Assembly: GCA_037318855.1 (NCBI GenBank) | Contig: CP134874.1 | Location: 2,852,598 to 2,916,597 of the forward strand | Direction of reading: 5' to 3' | Length of the DNA: 64,000 bases | Source: Candidatus Sedimenticola sp. (ex Thyasira tokunagai) | GTDB lineage: Bacteria; Pseudomonadota; Gammaproteobacteria; Chromatiales; Chromatiaceae | Shown: piece after piece, positions 12,665 through 22,714 of the stretch | Layout of the letters: each line of letters begins with the position of its first letter | How positions within the stretch are numbered: the first letter of the stretch is position 1 | The notes under the pieces: generated by a model | Databases searched by the model: none | The model's input: the letters and a program-made list of their open reading frames with translations, nothing else | What the model was told of the DNA's origin: nothing | Program-made: the position numbers and the translations under genes

Positions 12665-14024
12665 TGTGTCAACTTTTTATGGGGAACATCACTTCGCAGT
12701 CAGTTCCCATTGACTGGACGCCGTGTTCGGATGCCTACTTTGCTTCCCCTCTGGCGCGCTGCGCGCACGACGGGTAAGCAGTGCGGCCTCACGGCTACCG
12801 GGGATTACCAGCCCTCGCTTCGCTCTCCATGGCTGGCAGCGGGGGTTGAAATTCCTATCCTTTTTTTGGGGTGGCCATAACGTTAAGTGTTACCCCTGAA
12901 CTTGCATTATATCCACGCAAACCAATGTGCCAAATGTTTATTGCAGGATCGTTTACTGAACAGTTTTCTTCATTACCATTTGCGTAAGGTCTGCAATCAT
13001 AACTTCTTGTTGTTGGCTGCGCACCTTGAAGCAGATAAATGTCAGCGTCACCATTGCCACCAGAAATAGTGACATTTAGATTTGCATATTCGGCTTTGAG
13101 ATCAACGGTATAATATTTCCACTCACCTTGTGATAATGAAATATCGGTAATTGTCTCGTTAATTGGATCGCCAGGTGTACCCTCGTTATAACTGCCAATA
13201 ATACTCACTCCGCTAAAGCTCTGATAAGCTTTAATTCGAACGTAATAGATCCCATCGTTATTGGTGCCCGTGCAAGACTCATTATTTCCACTACTATAGG
13301 GTCGACAATCATAATCTAAGTCGGTCGCTTTTGAGCCAAAACGAACATAGAGATCCGCATCACGATCAAGGGGGCCACCAGACATGTTAAAGTTAATATT
13401 GGTTGCATCTGCTGGGACGGTCATTATAAAGTTGATTTCATTGCCTTGGGAGGCACTTAATTCATCAACAGAAACACCATTTTCTAACTCATTAATTGGC
13501 GGAACTGTGTCACCACAATCAGGATTGCTTGGGCTTGCCGTGATACCAACTGCCGCCAGTGAAGTTTGCACTTCGCTAACTGAATAGCCTAAATTACATG
13601 CGGCATCTAATACACCAACGCCTGCTTGATCCCAGTCTGTATTTGCCGACCAATATTGTTGGTTAGCTTTTGCGTAAACTTCAAATGCTTTACGTGTATT
13701 CCAGCCGTTTGTATTTGCTAACAAATAGAAAGCTTTGTTATACACACCTGAGCTATAATGTACATCCATGCCCGGTGAGTAGTCTGACTGATGACCTATT
13801 GAACGGCCATCTTTAGTTGGATCGTCCATATAACGCAGTGCGCCATATTCTTTAAATATTTGCGCCCCAACCATCCAGTCGTTTGTGCCACTCATATAAT
13901 ACTCTGCCGCTTCACCCGCCATGTCAGAAAAAGCTTCATTTAAACCGCCTGACTTTCCCGAGTACACCAATTTAGAGTTTTGTTCTGTAAAACCGTGACT
14001 GACTTCATGGGCTGAAACATCTAA

Positions 14025-15595
14025 CCCGCATGTTTCACCCAGCATTCGATTCGATGCTTTTTAACCCATACTAAGCAAGTCAGAAGCAAGATAGGAATGT
14101 ATATCTTATCGAAGGTGGTTTTCTGACAATCAAAGCACACCTCCCCCTTACCCCCATTGTTTATCATCGTGCCGGGGCGGCACTCCTTGAGAACTATCCG
14201 GGTCGCAGACGAGCAACCACCAAGGCGAAGAGATCCTGATAAGGGTAAGCGCTGGAGAGCAGGAAGCGGATACGGCGCGTATTGCGCAGCATAACTGCAC
14301 CGATCTTTAACAACTTGATCCGAAGCGTGCCTACTTGGCCTCTCGCCAGTTCTGTGCCCTTGAGCGCCAACCGGCGGATACTCTCCATCAGCACATAAGC
14401 CAGGCTGGAGAGGAGTAACCGGAACTGATTCGCCCACCAATAGTGGGCACTGGTACGATCTGCAAAGAGCCCCATCTGCTGCTCTTTAATCCGGTTCTCC
14501 ATCTCGCCACGGGCACAGTAGAGATCATCGTAGAGTGCCTGCTTGTCACCTTCCAGATTGGTGACGATGAAACGTGGATTGCGCCCCTTGTCTGTGACCT
14601 CCAGCTTAGCAATGACCTGGCGAGTATGTTTCCAACTCTTGGCGGCATAGTGCAACCGGAAGAACTCCCGCTGTTTCTCGCCAGTCAGTTCGACAAGTTG
14701 TTCAACAATCTGCATACCCGGTTCAATCATCTGCTCCAGCCGCTTATTGCGGGCAATACCAATGATGTACTTCACACCACGGCGTTCACACCAGTCCAGC
14801 ATTCTATGGCGACAGAACCCGGAGTCTCCTCGGAAGATGATCTGAACATCGGGCCATTCCTGGCGCAGCCGTTTCGTCAGTAACGCCAGAATCGCCCATG
14901 TATGTTTCGCCCCGTCAACATTGCTGGGCCTCAGGTAGCTGATGAGCAATTGATCACCACAAAAGACATAGAGGGGAAGAAAACAGTAGTGGTCATAATA
15001 GCCATGGAAAAAGCGTCCCTCCTGCATACCATGAACTTGATCATCGGTGGCATCAAAGTCCAGGATCAACTCATCGGGAGGAGAGTCAAAAGAAGCGATG
15101 AATTGGTCGATCAACACCCTATGGATATCGACTGCCGCCTTTCTTCCAGTACGGCCCTCAAGCCGACAGAGGGTAGACTGACTACCCAATTTCTGTTCCC
15201 GGTCGACAGCCGTCTGCAAAGCAGGATCATTACGCAGGGTTTTGTGATCGTTGAGGTCTTCATAGCCCAAGCCTAGACCGTAAACACGTTGTCGTAGCAG
15301 GCTCAGTTGGGAGTGAGTGATGTAATCAGGATTTCGCGGATCTGGAATGACGGCATCAACCGCTTTCATTAAACCGAGTCGCCTGTCGATCTGTCTCAGT
15401 AGAAGCACACCCCCATCTGAAGTAATGTCGCCGCCGCTAAATTCGGCCTGTACCTTGCGGCGTTTAAGGACTGGAAATTCCAGAACAGTTTGGTTACAGT
15501 TTGTCACAGGCAGAATCCTTTTCGATTACAGTGTAAGTAACTGAATTATATCGAATATACGAGGATTCTGCCTTTTATTTTGTGAAATATTGGGG
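14025..15595 (-). mobile_element. IS1380-family element, copy 1, with CTAA duplication
   Basis: 1571 bp with terminal repeats CCCGCATGTTTCAC and (reverse) CCCCAATATTTCAC, flanked by CTAA at 14021-14024 and 15596-15599. A second copy lies at 53233-54804. Confidence 0.95.
14194..15507 (-). CDS. IS1380-family transposase (intact)
   Basis: A 437-residue DDE transposase of the IS1380 group. Acidic motifs are visible in LILDFDATDDQVHG (about residue 145-160), IIFRGDSGFCRH (about 225-236) and GEMENRIKEQQMG with the catalytic Glu (about 335-348). This copy is uninterrupted and is the likely source of activity for the family in this window, since the second copy is frameshifted. Confidence 0.93.
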   Translation of the reverse strand: MTNCNQTVLEFPVLKRRKVQAEFSGGDITSDGGVLLLRQIDRRLGLMKAVDAVIPDPRNPDYITHSQLSLLRQRVYGLGLGYEDLNDHKTLRNDPALQTAVDREQKLGSQSTLCRLEGRTGRKAAVDIHRVLIDQFIASFDSPPDELILDFDATDDQVHGMQEGRFFHGYYDHYCFLPLYVFCGDQLLISYLRPSNVDGAKHTWAILALLTKRLRQEWPDVQIIFRGDSGFCRHRMLDWCERRGVKYIIGIARNKRLEQMIEPGMQIVEQLVELTGEKQREFFRLHYAAKSWKHTRQVIAKLEVTDKGRNPRFIVTNLEGDKQALYDDLYCARGEMENRIKEQQMGLFADRTSAHYWWANQFRLLLSSLAYVLMESIRRLALKGTELARGQVGTLRIKLLKIGAVMLRNTRRIRFLLSSAYPYQDLFALVVARLRPG

Positions 15596-16801
15596 CTAAA
15601 CTAACCAAAGGATAAAATATGTTGGCACCATCACCAAAAGTCATGGAGCTGCCATTCCAAAATGCATTTTCATAACTATCTGAATAATGCACTCGCATTG
15701 ACAGTTGAAAGTCTAATGGGGCTATGTTGAGCCAGTCACTGTACATATCAAAAACAACATTACCGAAATAATGTGCATCATTTAGTGGAGAGTAGGCTCC
15801 ATTAATTTCTTGATGTGTATTTCGGAAGCAGTCAAAACTAAATGCGCTTGAGCCACTCCTGCCATGATTAAGATCAACCGTCTTCACATTATAATTTTCC
15901 ATCGTACAAGTATTACCTGACTGTTGCACATCAATAAAACCATAGTCAGTACCATATTCGTATTGCTCCGTTTTTTGATTTCCACCAGGGCCTGTAGCGT
16001 TAGCTGTTTGTAAATTATTAAATTGTTTCAGTATTTCTCCTGTCATTGCGTCAATAATAAAATAGGGGCGAGAGGGAGAAACTGAGTTTATAAAATAACT
16101 GACTTCAAAAACTAGTTTTGCTTTGCTGTTTTCGTTCAGCCAAATTGCGAGCTTGGTTGTTTCATTTTCGAATTTTTCTGAGCTAATATTTTCGGCATTT
16201 TCCGTTGAGTATCGCTTCGCAATTGCAAGTGCCTCTTGTTGTGAAATGTTTGCGGTTACCGATGAAATATCGTTCTCAATATTGCTAACAAAAACGCCAT
16301 GTGTTGACATTAAGGCGCCAGTACTGCTACGGGTAATAATGACATCATCGCCAATAATAGGAATGTTATGATACATCTGTTGGTAACGGATTGTTTTTGA
16401 GTTATCCGAATTTGAGTAACTTTTTCGTTCAACGATAGAATCTGGAGCTGTGAGTTCAGTTAAGGTTTCCAGATTAAAAGTTTGGCTATTAGTACTAAGA
16501 ACAATTCTTTCTGCAGCACTTGCACTGTTAATTCCTACTGATGCAAGTACAGCTAAACTCAATAAATATTGATTCGATATTCTCATCTTTATACCTGCCT
16601 GTTTTGAATTTAAGAAAAATCAATAATGATTTGCATTACTGCACAAAATATTCATTACAATACTTTTCGTATGGCCCACTAGGTGTGCATCTACCTCAGA
16701 AAGTAACCCATATTTATGGTCTGACTTCCCTTAGTGGTTCAGCAAGTTATAAGCAAACTCAACCAAAACCTGGGGGGATCAGGCCTCTTTCCTTACCGGG
16801 T

Positions 16802-17088
16802 TAAGCGAGTCTTCGATTTCGTGATGCAAAACGGGACATCCGAGTCCCCCTTTTGCACTCAATCTTCGACAGCCTATTATTGCCCCGGCCGTCCCGGTCT
16901 CCAGCACTACGCAATAACATCGCAAGCTCGTTACTGCTTCGTCGCTGACTCCCGAGATGACTTGACGTCGCGTTCGTATGCGATCTTTGGATTCCCTCTG
17001 GCGCTATGCGCACGCCGGGCATCCAGTATCGCCTCGCGACTACCGGGGACTAACCGCCTCGGCTTTCAGCCTTCCTTGGCGGTCAGCG
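16802..17088 (+). repeat. H element 4 (subfamily 2)
   Basis: 287 bp from TAAGCGAGTC to GGTCAGCG. The empty site is preserved in the sister copy at about 10798-10804 (CCGGGT|AACGTGG), showing insertion with no duplication and no loss. The subfamily differs by ACCGCC...GGCGGT in the terminal stem and GCGCTATGCGC in the internal hairpin. Bases after the insertion are AACG. Confidence 0.88.
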
Positions 17089-17300
17089 AACGTGGCAGCA
17101 GTGATATGGTTTCGACTGTACAGCTACTTGGTATGGCAAGGTGAACCTATAAAGCTTTTTTCTGGTGGGAAAATAGTATGAAATAATTTATGACCTGTAA
17201 GTACCCAAAAGGCTATTGAAATAAATTATATTATTTGATACGAGGACTCCCTCGTAATGACAGTCATGAATAAACAAGCAAAGAGTGTCGCTACCTCCAG

Positions 17301-17369
17301 GTAGAGACGGCCATCGCTGACCATCCCCCCACAGATCCGGACGTGACCAATTCGGTCATCCGGTTCCTA
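17301..17369 (-). ncRNA. Group II intron 3' end, domains V and VI (copy B)
   Basis: Same arrangement as copy A: domain V hairpin at 17369-17333 (AACCGGATGACC...GGTCACGTCCGG) followed by the domain VI stem at 17330-17301. Confidence 0.6.
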
Positions 17370-17424
17370 GGTAATCAGAGGGGCAACACACCTCCGATGC
17401 ATAACTTTACTACCCTGCAAACTC

Positions 17425-18039
17425 TTAGACATTGTGGATGATTTTGGGTCGCGGTAACGGCATACTTTCCATCAGCTTTTCGTACTTCTCCCAGGTCAGC
17501 GTCTTCTTGCTACTACGACGATTTAACCAGAACCTCCATCCACGCCTTGCATGGTGAAGAACTACCTCCATCGCTCGCATATTGCAGCGAACACCAAAGT
17601 ACTGGTAGTGCCCCCGAAGTTTCGAGCACAAAATTCTGTACTGCTTCTTCAGGTCCTGGTGCCGGTTGTTACGGCTCCAGGTCCATAGGGCTTGTACGGT
17701 TTTCCTGACTTTCTTGCGCGCAGTCTTGCGCTTGATAACCCAATAACCTCGCCTCGTTCTCGCCCAGTAGTGGGTAAATCCGAGAAAATCGAATGTGTTG
17801 TCCCCACGGGTGACCTACTCGCGAGAGGCCGGTTTCCCGAAGGCGAGTAGGTGGCTTTTCTCTGGATGTATTTCCAGTCCATATCTCTCGAAGCGCTTGG
17901 GCAAGACTTCCATCACCTGCCGGGCATCCTCTTCATACTGAAAGCCAATGACAAAGTCATCGGCAAACCTGACGATGAAGCAGTGCCCCCGCATGCGCGG
18001 CTTCACTTCTCGCTCGAACCAGTCATCCAGTACATGGTG
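17425..18039 (-). pseudogene. Group II intron reverse transcriptase/maturase, C-terminal half
   Basis: Intron-encoded protein remnant. The first visible part carries the reverse-transcriptase active-site box RFADDFVIGF and the following GLEIHPEKSHLLAFG region; the later part is the maturase domain (FDFLGFTHYW..., QYFGVRCNMRAMEVV) ending KIIHNV at 17425. An in-frame TAG at 17815-17817 interrupts it, and the N-terminal half is missing where H element 5 lies (18040). Not functional. Confidence 0.88.
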
Positions 18040-18326
18040 TAAGCGAGTCTTCGATTTCGTGATGCAAAACGGGACATCCAAGTCCCCCTTTTGAACTCAA
18101 TCTTCGACAGCCTATTATTGCCCCGGCCGTCCCGGTCTCCAGCACTACGCAATAACATCGCAAGCTCGTTACTGCTTCGTCGCTGGCTCCCGAGATGACT
18201 TAACGTCGCGTTCGTATGCGATCTTTGGATTCCCTCTGGCGCTATGCGCACGCCGGGCATCCAGTATCGCCTCGCGACTACCGGGGACTAACCGCCTCGG
18301 CTTTCAGCCTTCCTTGGCGGTCAGCG
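18040..18326 (+). repeat. H element 5 (subfamily 2)
   Basis: 287 bp, same subfamily as H element 4, inserted at the break in the group II intron maturase. Bases after it are AGTG. Confidence 0.85.
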
Positions 18327-18388
18327 AGTGCGCCCTAATCACTACCAGGGATTAACCGCCTTCGCTTCGCTCTCCATGGCGGTCAGCG
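18327..18388 (+). repeat. H element 3'-end fragment
   Basis: About 62 bp matching the last hairpin region of the family (AACCGCC...GGCGGTCAGCG) with AGTGCGCCC at its start. Bases after it are GGAG, keeping the fourth-base G rule. Confidence 0.65.
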
Positions 18389-18390
18389 GG

Positions 18391-18745
18391 AGAGGGCGGT
18401 TCTCTCGAGTTCCCAGTCTACCCTTATGTGTACATGCCCCGCTCTTGGACCCCGGTGGTGTCCCTTCAACTCGCCTTTGCGTTTCCAGGACTGCTGCCTT
18501 CCGTCTCACGAAGAACGTCGGCTTTCCCCGCTTGCGCCGGGTTATCCTTTCAGACCACGATAATAATCTTTTCGGAGCTCGGTCACGCGGCCTGCACACT
18601 CGCTACACCTGGCTTCATACACACCCTCATGGATATGCATGCAGGTTCACTACAGTTCCAGTGGCTAACCTTCTCTGATGGGCATTAGACAGTCACCTGC
18701 CTTCACCCACTGGGTAGCAATATCCAGTTTCACAGCCTCCTTTTT
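18391..18745 (-). ncRNA. Probable group II intron 5' region (domain I remnant)
   Basis: On the minus strand this block is GC-rich, lacks a convincing frame and has short purine-rich tracts (GAAACGCAAAGGCGAG, GGGAACTCGAGAGAACCG) of the sort found in intron domain I. It lies upstream of the maturase remnant on the same strand with only H repeats between. Assignment rests on position and appearance. Confidence 0.35.
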
Positions 18746-18764
18746 GATCCCCCGGATCTGAATT

Positions 18765-19018
18765 TACTCGACACGATCGTGAAAGATTTTGGGACATACC
18801 AGCCGCCAAAATCAACTAGATCTTTGACAGCCTGTTTGTGCCCTGACTGCCCTGTGTCCGTGCTCCCTCGCCACGCCATCACAAGCTCGGTGCAGGCTAC
18901 GTTGCACTACCGCAAATGGCTTGACGCGATTCTCGGATGCCTACTTTGTGTTTCCTCTGGCGCTATCGCACGACGGAAAAACAGTGCGCCCTAATCGCTA
19001 CCAAGGATTAACCACCTT
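18765..19018 (+). repeat. H-like element, divergent subfamily 4, 3' end truncated
   Basis: It begins near CGATCGTGAAAG and has the 5' hairpin GATTTTGG...CCAAAATC with tip GGACATACCAGCC, a variant of the family tip. The centre (GCGATTCTCGGATGCCTACTTTG) matches the other H elements, but the terminal hairpin is cut by a minus-strand fragment at 19022. Confidence 0.65.
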
Positions 19019-19021
19019 CGC

Positions 19022-19070
19022 TCGCTGACCGCCAAGGAAGGCTGAAAGCCGAGGCGGTTAGTCCCCGGTT
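19022..19070 (-). repeat. H element 3'-end fragment (minus strand)
   Basis: The reverse complement ends GGCGGTCAGCG at about 19022 and carries the subfamily 2 terminal hairpin. Bases beyond its 3' end on that strand are AGCG. Confidence 0.6.
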
Positions 19071-19082
19071 GAGGTGGTCTAA

Positions 19083-19302
19083 TGGACTTGTACAACCCAG
19101 TTAAGCATTATTGCTGACTTAACTGAGGTAGAGATAGATGAGTACACGAAAGAAATATTCAAAAGAGTTCAAGCTGGACGCAATCAGCCTGGTACTTGAG
19201 CAGGGTTATACGCGAAAGGAAGCTGACACCCGAACAGAAAGAGCTCAGGAAACTCGAGGCCCAGGTCAAGCGCCTTGAGATGGAGAGGGATATACTAAAA
19301 AA
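19083..19302 (+). pseudogene. IS3 element C, 5' fragment with deleted OrfA
   Basis: Starts with the IS3-C left end (TGGACTTGTACAACCCAG at 19083) and ATG at 19138. OrfA has an internal deletion joining ...GYTRK to LTPEQKELRKLEAQ and is cut at 19303 by H element 6. Confidence 0.85.
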
Positions 19303-19588
19303 TAAGCGAGTCTTCGATTTCGTAATGCAAAACGGGACATCCAAGTCCCCCTTTTGCACTCAATCATCGACAGCCTATTAGTACCCCGACCGTCCTGGTC
19401 ACTAACCGCTACGCGATAACATTGCAAGCTCGTTACCGCTTCGCAGTCAGTTCCCATTGACTGGACGCCGTGTTCGGATGCCTACTTTGCTTCCCCTCTG
19501 GCGCGCTGCGCGCACGACGGGTAAGCAGTGCGGCCTCACGGCTACCGGGGATTACCAGCCCTCGCTTCGCTCTCCATGGCTGGCAGCG
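19303..19588 (+). repeat. H element 6 (subfamily 1)
   Basis: 286 bp. It lies between an IS3-C fragment on the left and a 5'-truncated IS256 on the right, so it marks a rearrangement junction as well as an insertion. Bases after it are GAAG. Confidence 0.85.
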
Positions 19589-20303
19589 GAAGTCACTGGG
19601 AGCGGCGCTGCCGTGGCTCTACCTGAAGGGGATTTCCAGTGGTGAGATGGGTGAGGCCCTGAAAGTGCTGGTGAGTCCGGATGTAACAGGCTTGTCGGCC
19701 AGCACGGTATCGCGTCTGAAGCAGGTCTGGGCAGAAGAATATCGGAGCTGGTGCGAGGAGCGCCTGGATAAGGAGCATTGGGTGTATGTGTGGGCAGACG
19801 GTGTCTACAGCGGACTGAGAGCAGAGCAGACGAAGCTGTGTGCCCTGGTGGTGATCGGCGTGAATGAGCGTGGTGAGAAGCATTTTCTGGCAATTGAGGA
19901 TGGTGTGCGGGAGTCCACGCAGAGCTGCTGGATGCACAAGACCATGAACGTGCTGAACTGCCTGCCAAAGTCAGCTCAGCCGAAAGCGAAGCAGGCACTG
20001 CATAACATCTGGCAGGCGGAGACTCAGGCCGATGCGGAAAAGGCCTTTGATCTGTTTATCAAAACGTATGAGCCGAAGTATCCGAAGGCTGCCATCTGTC
20101 TGCACAAAGACCGAGAGGAACTGATGGCTTTCTATCACTTTCCGGCACAGCACTGGCAGAGCATTCGGACCAGCAATCTGATTGAATCAACCTTCGGGAC
20201 AATCCGCCATCGAACCAAGCGTTCCAAGGGCTGCCTATCGCGTGACGGCATGCTACACATGATGTTCAAACTCGGCCTGTGTGCCGAGAAGAAGTGGAGA
20301 TGA
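19589..20303 (+). pseudogene. IS256 transposase remnant
   Basis: Lacks the N-terminal third, the 42-codon segment with the second catalytic Asp (RESTQS joins CWMHKTM directly) and the C-terminal tail. Inactive. Confidence 0.9.
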
Positions 20304-20431
20304 TTACGGGGTTTCGATTACTTGGCGAAGGTGATAACCGGAATCAAATTTAAAGAGGGTGTTGAGGTAACAGAAGTCGATCAGGTCGCCGCTTGATTCA
20401 ACTGGTTAAACACCAGATTTGACTATAACTC
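19589..20431 (+). mobile_element. IS256-family element, copy 3 (5' truncated, internal deletion)
   Basis: Begins inside the transposase at H element 6 and ends with the normal right terminal repeat at 20431. It shares the 126-bp deletion of copy 1. The transposase remnant at 19589-20303 ends at a CGA-to-TGA nonsense codon. Confidence 0.9.
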
Positions 20432-20578
20432 GCCTCCTTTCTTGTATAACCCTGCTCAATTACCAAGCTGATTGCGTCCAACTTGAACTCTTTTTGAATA
20501 TTTCTTTCGTGTGCTCATCTAGCTCTACCTCAGTTAAGTCACTGATAATGCTTAACTGGGTTGTACAAGTCCATTAGA
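20432..20578 (-). pseudogene. IS3 element C, 5' end fragment (reverse)
   Basis: The reverse complement reads the IS3-C left end from 20578 and the first part of orfA (ATG near 20518), broken by IS256 copy 3. An identical reversed end is found at 44690-44752, at the left border of the second island copy. Confidence 0.85.
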
Positions 20579-20689
20579 CCATCTCATGTTCTCTGTGCCA
20601 GCTGGCGGGATCAAATATCGGGCCGAGCGCCGACGACCCAAGAAACGAAGCATAGGCCTATATGTTGGCCAGAGATTCGAAAAAGGCAA

Positions 20690-20823
20690 ACTCGGCCTTC
20701 GACAACCTATTAGTGCCCCGGCCGTCCTGATCACTGACCGCTGCGCGCACGACGGGTAAGCAATGCGGCCTCACGGCTACCGGGGATTATCCACCTTCGC
20801 TTCGCTCTCCATGGCTGGCAGCG
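20690..20823 (+). repeat. H element 7 (degenerate, internally deleted)
   Basis: About 134 bp matching the family from CAACCTATTAGTGCCCCGG to GGCTGGCAGCG, lacking the central third and with a decayed 5' hairpin. It abuts the 3' end of luxR; bases after it are AGTG. Present in both island copies (44862-44995), so it predates the duplication. Confidence 0.75.
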
Positions 20824-20943
20824 AGTGTATTAATTTTAAATCAATACATATAGCAATAACCCCATAAGGATCACTTACACCAAAGCGTCTACAAAGTTTT
20901 TCCAGGTTGTTACGAATAGTTTGCGTGCTCAGCCCTAGGTCAT

Positions 20944-22168
20944 TGATGTTCCCCATAAAAGTTGACACATTAGCTTTTCGACTCAGCATAGTCTGCTGGA
21001 CTCATATACCCTAAGCTTGAGTGTAAACGCCTCCGGTTATAAAAACGAATGTATTTCTTGGTCTTCCTTTTGAAATCCTCAATGCCATCAAATTTCTCCG
21101 TATAGTACATTTCCGACTTATACGTATGAAAGAATGACTCCATATGGGCATTGTCATAGCAATTACCCTTGCCTGACATACTCTGCTCGATCGCTTGACT
21201 CTCTAGCAGCCTTCCAATCTTGTGGTTGGCATACTCTATACCCCGGTCTGAATGGAATATTTTTGGTCTTGCTTCTGGGTGCCTTTGCTTTGCCTTTTGA
21301 AAGGTCCTGACGATTAAATCTGCATCTCGAGTCCTACTTATTTCCTCACCCACAAGCTGCCTGGTACATAGATCCATAATGACTGAGAAATAGACAAATT
21401 GGCCGTGATGACGTGTGTAGGTAAAGTCCGCTACCCAAACTTCATGTGGATTCTTTGGTATGGGCAACTCAGCCAAAAGATTACTCTTCGCTATTTTTGA
21501 GCCCGGTTGCCACTGCCTAGGTTTATAGCGTTTATCCATTTTTGCTCGAATTCCTATCTTCCTCATCAACTTAGCGACAGTATTCTCACAACGACTAAAG
21601 CCTCTACTCTTTAGTTCCACTGTCATTCTAGGACTACCGTAAGTCTCCTTGACTTCCCGGTGTATCTTGAGAATTTCATCAATGATCATGCCATTGTAAA
21701 CGGACTGGAACGAACCAGGTCGCTTCTTCCAAGCATAATATCCACCTCGACTCACATCCAACAGGAGGCAAAGTGGGGATACACCAAACTCATCATTTAA
21801 ATCTTCTATTATTTTGAAGGCTTCTTTCTTTTGGCGTCGCCCATCTCCTCGAGTTTTTAAAACAGCATTCTCCATCCTTAGGTGCTTATTCTCCTTCTCC
21901 AACTGTTTTAGTTGCTCCCTGAGCTTCAAATCTGTCTGAACATCGATTTTATCAGGCATTTTATCGAGTAACCCCGCATCTCGTAATTCCTTCTTCCAGC
22001 GATACAAAGAAAATGTATGTATCCCTATTTCCTCCGCAACCTCACTGGCAAGTATGCCAGGCCTGCTCGCTTTTAGTACCGCTTGTATCTTGATATCGAT
22101 TGAATGGTTCTTTCTCATTTGACACCTCTGGTTGTAAACAGGGTGTCAACTTTTATTGGGGAGGCTCA
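20944..22168 (-). mobile_element. IS3-family element B, copy 3
   Basis: 1225 bp with the same ends as copies 1 and 2, inserted in the HTH-coding part of luxR. The intact sequence is seen in island copy 2 at about 45110-45125. Confidence 0.93.
20970..22118 (-). CDS. IS3-family transposase, OrfA and OrfB fused in frame
   Basis: A 382-residue single-frame transposase: N-terminal HTH, coiled coil (EQLKQLEKENKHLRME), then integrase core with D (WVADFTYTR), D (FHSDRGIEY), E (NAHMESFFH). In the other two copies OrfA and OrfB are separate frames joined by slippage at a run of seven or six A. Here the run has five A, which fuses the frames permanently. Unregulated OrfAB production would be expected to raise transposition. 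Confidence 0.92.
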   Translation of the reverse strand: MRKNHSIDIKIQAVLKASRPGILASEVAEEIGIHTFSLYRWKKELRDAGLLDKMPDKIDVQTDLKLREQLKQLEKENKHLRMENAVLKTRGDGRRQKKEAFKIIEDLNDEFGVSPLCLLLDVSRGGYYAWKKRPGSFQSVYNGMIIDEILKIHREVKETYGSPRMTVELKSRGFSRCENTVAKLMRKIGIRAKMDKRYKPRQWQPGSKIAKSNLLAELPIPKNPHEVWVADFTYTRHHGQFVYFSVIMDLCTRQLVGEEISRTRDADLIVRTFQKAKQRHPEARPKIFHSDRGIEYANHKIGRLLESQAIEQSMSGKGNCYDNAHMESFFHTYKSEMYYTEKFDGIEDFKRKTKKYIRFYNRRRLHSSLGYMSPADYAESKS

Positions 22169-22390
22169 CAGCGGCTATTTTTGTTTGAGTATTTCCATTA
22201 AGGATGGATCGACATATTGTAGATTCTCTTTCCGATAATTCTAAATTAAAAAAGATATTTTGATTCATCGCTGCAACTTGAGATAAATGAATTAATAATA
22301 TATCCAATAGTTCTTTTTGTTCATATGCCACTTTACCTGAGCCGAGTTACCCACAATTAGTAGACACCTTGTATAGTTAGATTTATCTAT

Positions 22391-22714
22391 ATGGAGGTGC
22401 TCAAGATGGCACGTAAGAAGACACAAGCATATACAGAGGAGTTTCGCAGGGAAGCGGTAAAACGAGCAGATAAACAAGGAAGTACAGCTGCATCAGTAGC
22501 CAGGGAACTAGGCATCCACCCCGGCCAAATATATAACTGGCGCCGTCAGTTCAATCGACTCTCTGAAAAGCAATTTAATTCCGTGGGTGGTGTGGACTAC
22601 TCCAAGAAAGAGAGCGAAGAGATCCGCAAGCTAAAACGTGAGAAGGCTGCACTAGAAAAGGAGGTCGAATTCTTAAAAAAGGCAGCTGCGTACTTCGCGA
22701 ACAACCAAGAGTGA
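22391..22714 (+). CDS. IS3-family transposase OrfA (element A, copy 1)
   Basis: A 107-residue HTH protein (TAASVARELGIHPGQIYNWRR) with a coiled coil (KLKREKAALEKEVEFLKKA). The end overlaps the orfB start by four bases near an A-rich slip site. Confidence 0.92.
   Translation: MEVLKMARKKTQAYTEEFRREAVKRADKQGSTAASVARELGIHPGQIYNWRRQFNRLSEKQFNSVGGVDYSKKESEEIRKLKREKAALEKEVEFLKKAAAYFANNQE

Larger units (their letters stand above)
11465..12691 (+). mobile_element. IS3-family element B, copy 2, with 3-bp target duplication
   Basis: 1227 bp, from TGAGCCTCCCC to ...GGGGAACATCA, flanked by CTT at 11462-11464 and 12692-12694. Removing it restores an intact H element, so it arrived after the H element. 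Confidence 0.93.
11326..12841 (+). repeat. H element 3 (subfamily 1), interrupted by IS3-B
   Basis: 5' part 11326-11464, 3' part 12692-12841, separated by IS3-B copy 2 with a 3-bp CTT duplication. The left flank is group II intron maturase sequence, while the right flank (GGGGTTGAAATT) is the 3' end of protease copy B. The element therefore sits exactly on the junction of the tandem duplication. Confidence 0.85.
12855..16586 (-). pseudogene. M4 metalloprotease copy B, split by IS1380
   Basis: The N-terminal half is 16586-15596 and the C-terminal half 14024-12855; the joined protein is nearly identical to copy A (a few substitutions such as V7 to Y and A to T in the propeptide). IS1380 entered a CTAA immediately before the HEVSH zinc motif, separating propeptide and early catalytic domain from the active site and PPC domains. 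The N-terminal half keeps its signal peptide and could yield an exported truncated product, but no protease activity is expected. Confidence 0.93.

Noticed and set aside
8437..16586. Two functional metalloproteases
   Set aside because: Copy B is split by IS1380 directly before the zinc-binding HEVSH motif, so only copy A can be active.
16802..18326. H elements as group II intron derivatives
   Set aside because: Both lack target duplications, but H elements have no domain V-like hairpin and no GTGYG/AY ends; association with the intron at 17-18 kb is by insertion.
18428..18688. Plus-strand protein of 86 residues at 18428-18688
   Set aside because: It reads antisense through the probable intron 5' region and has no recognisable domain.
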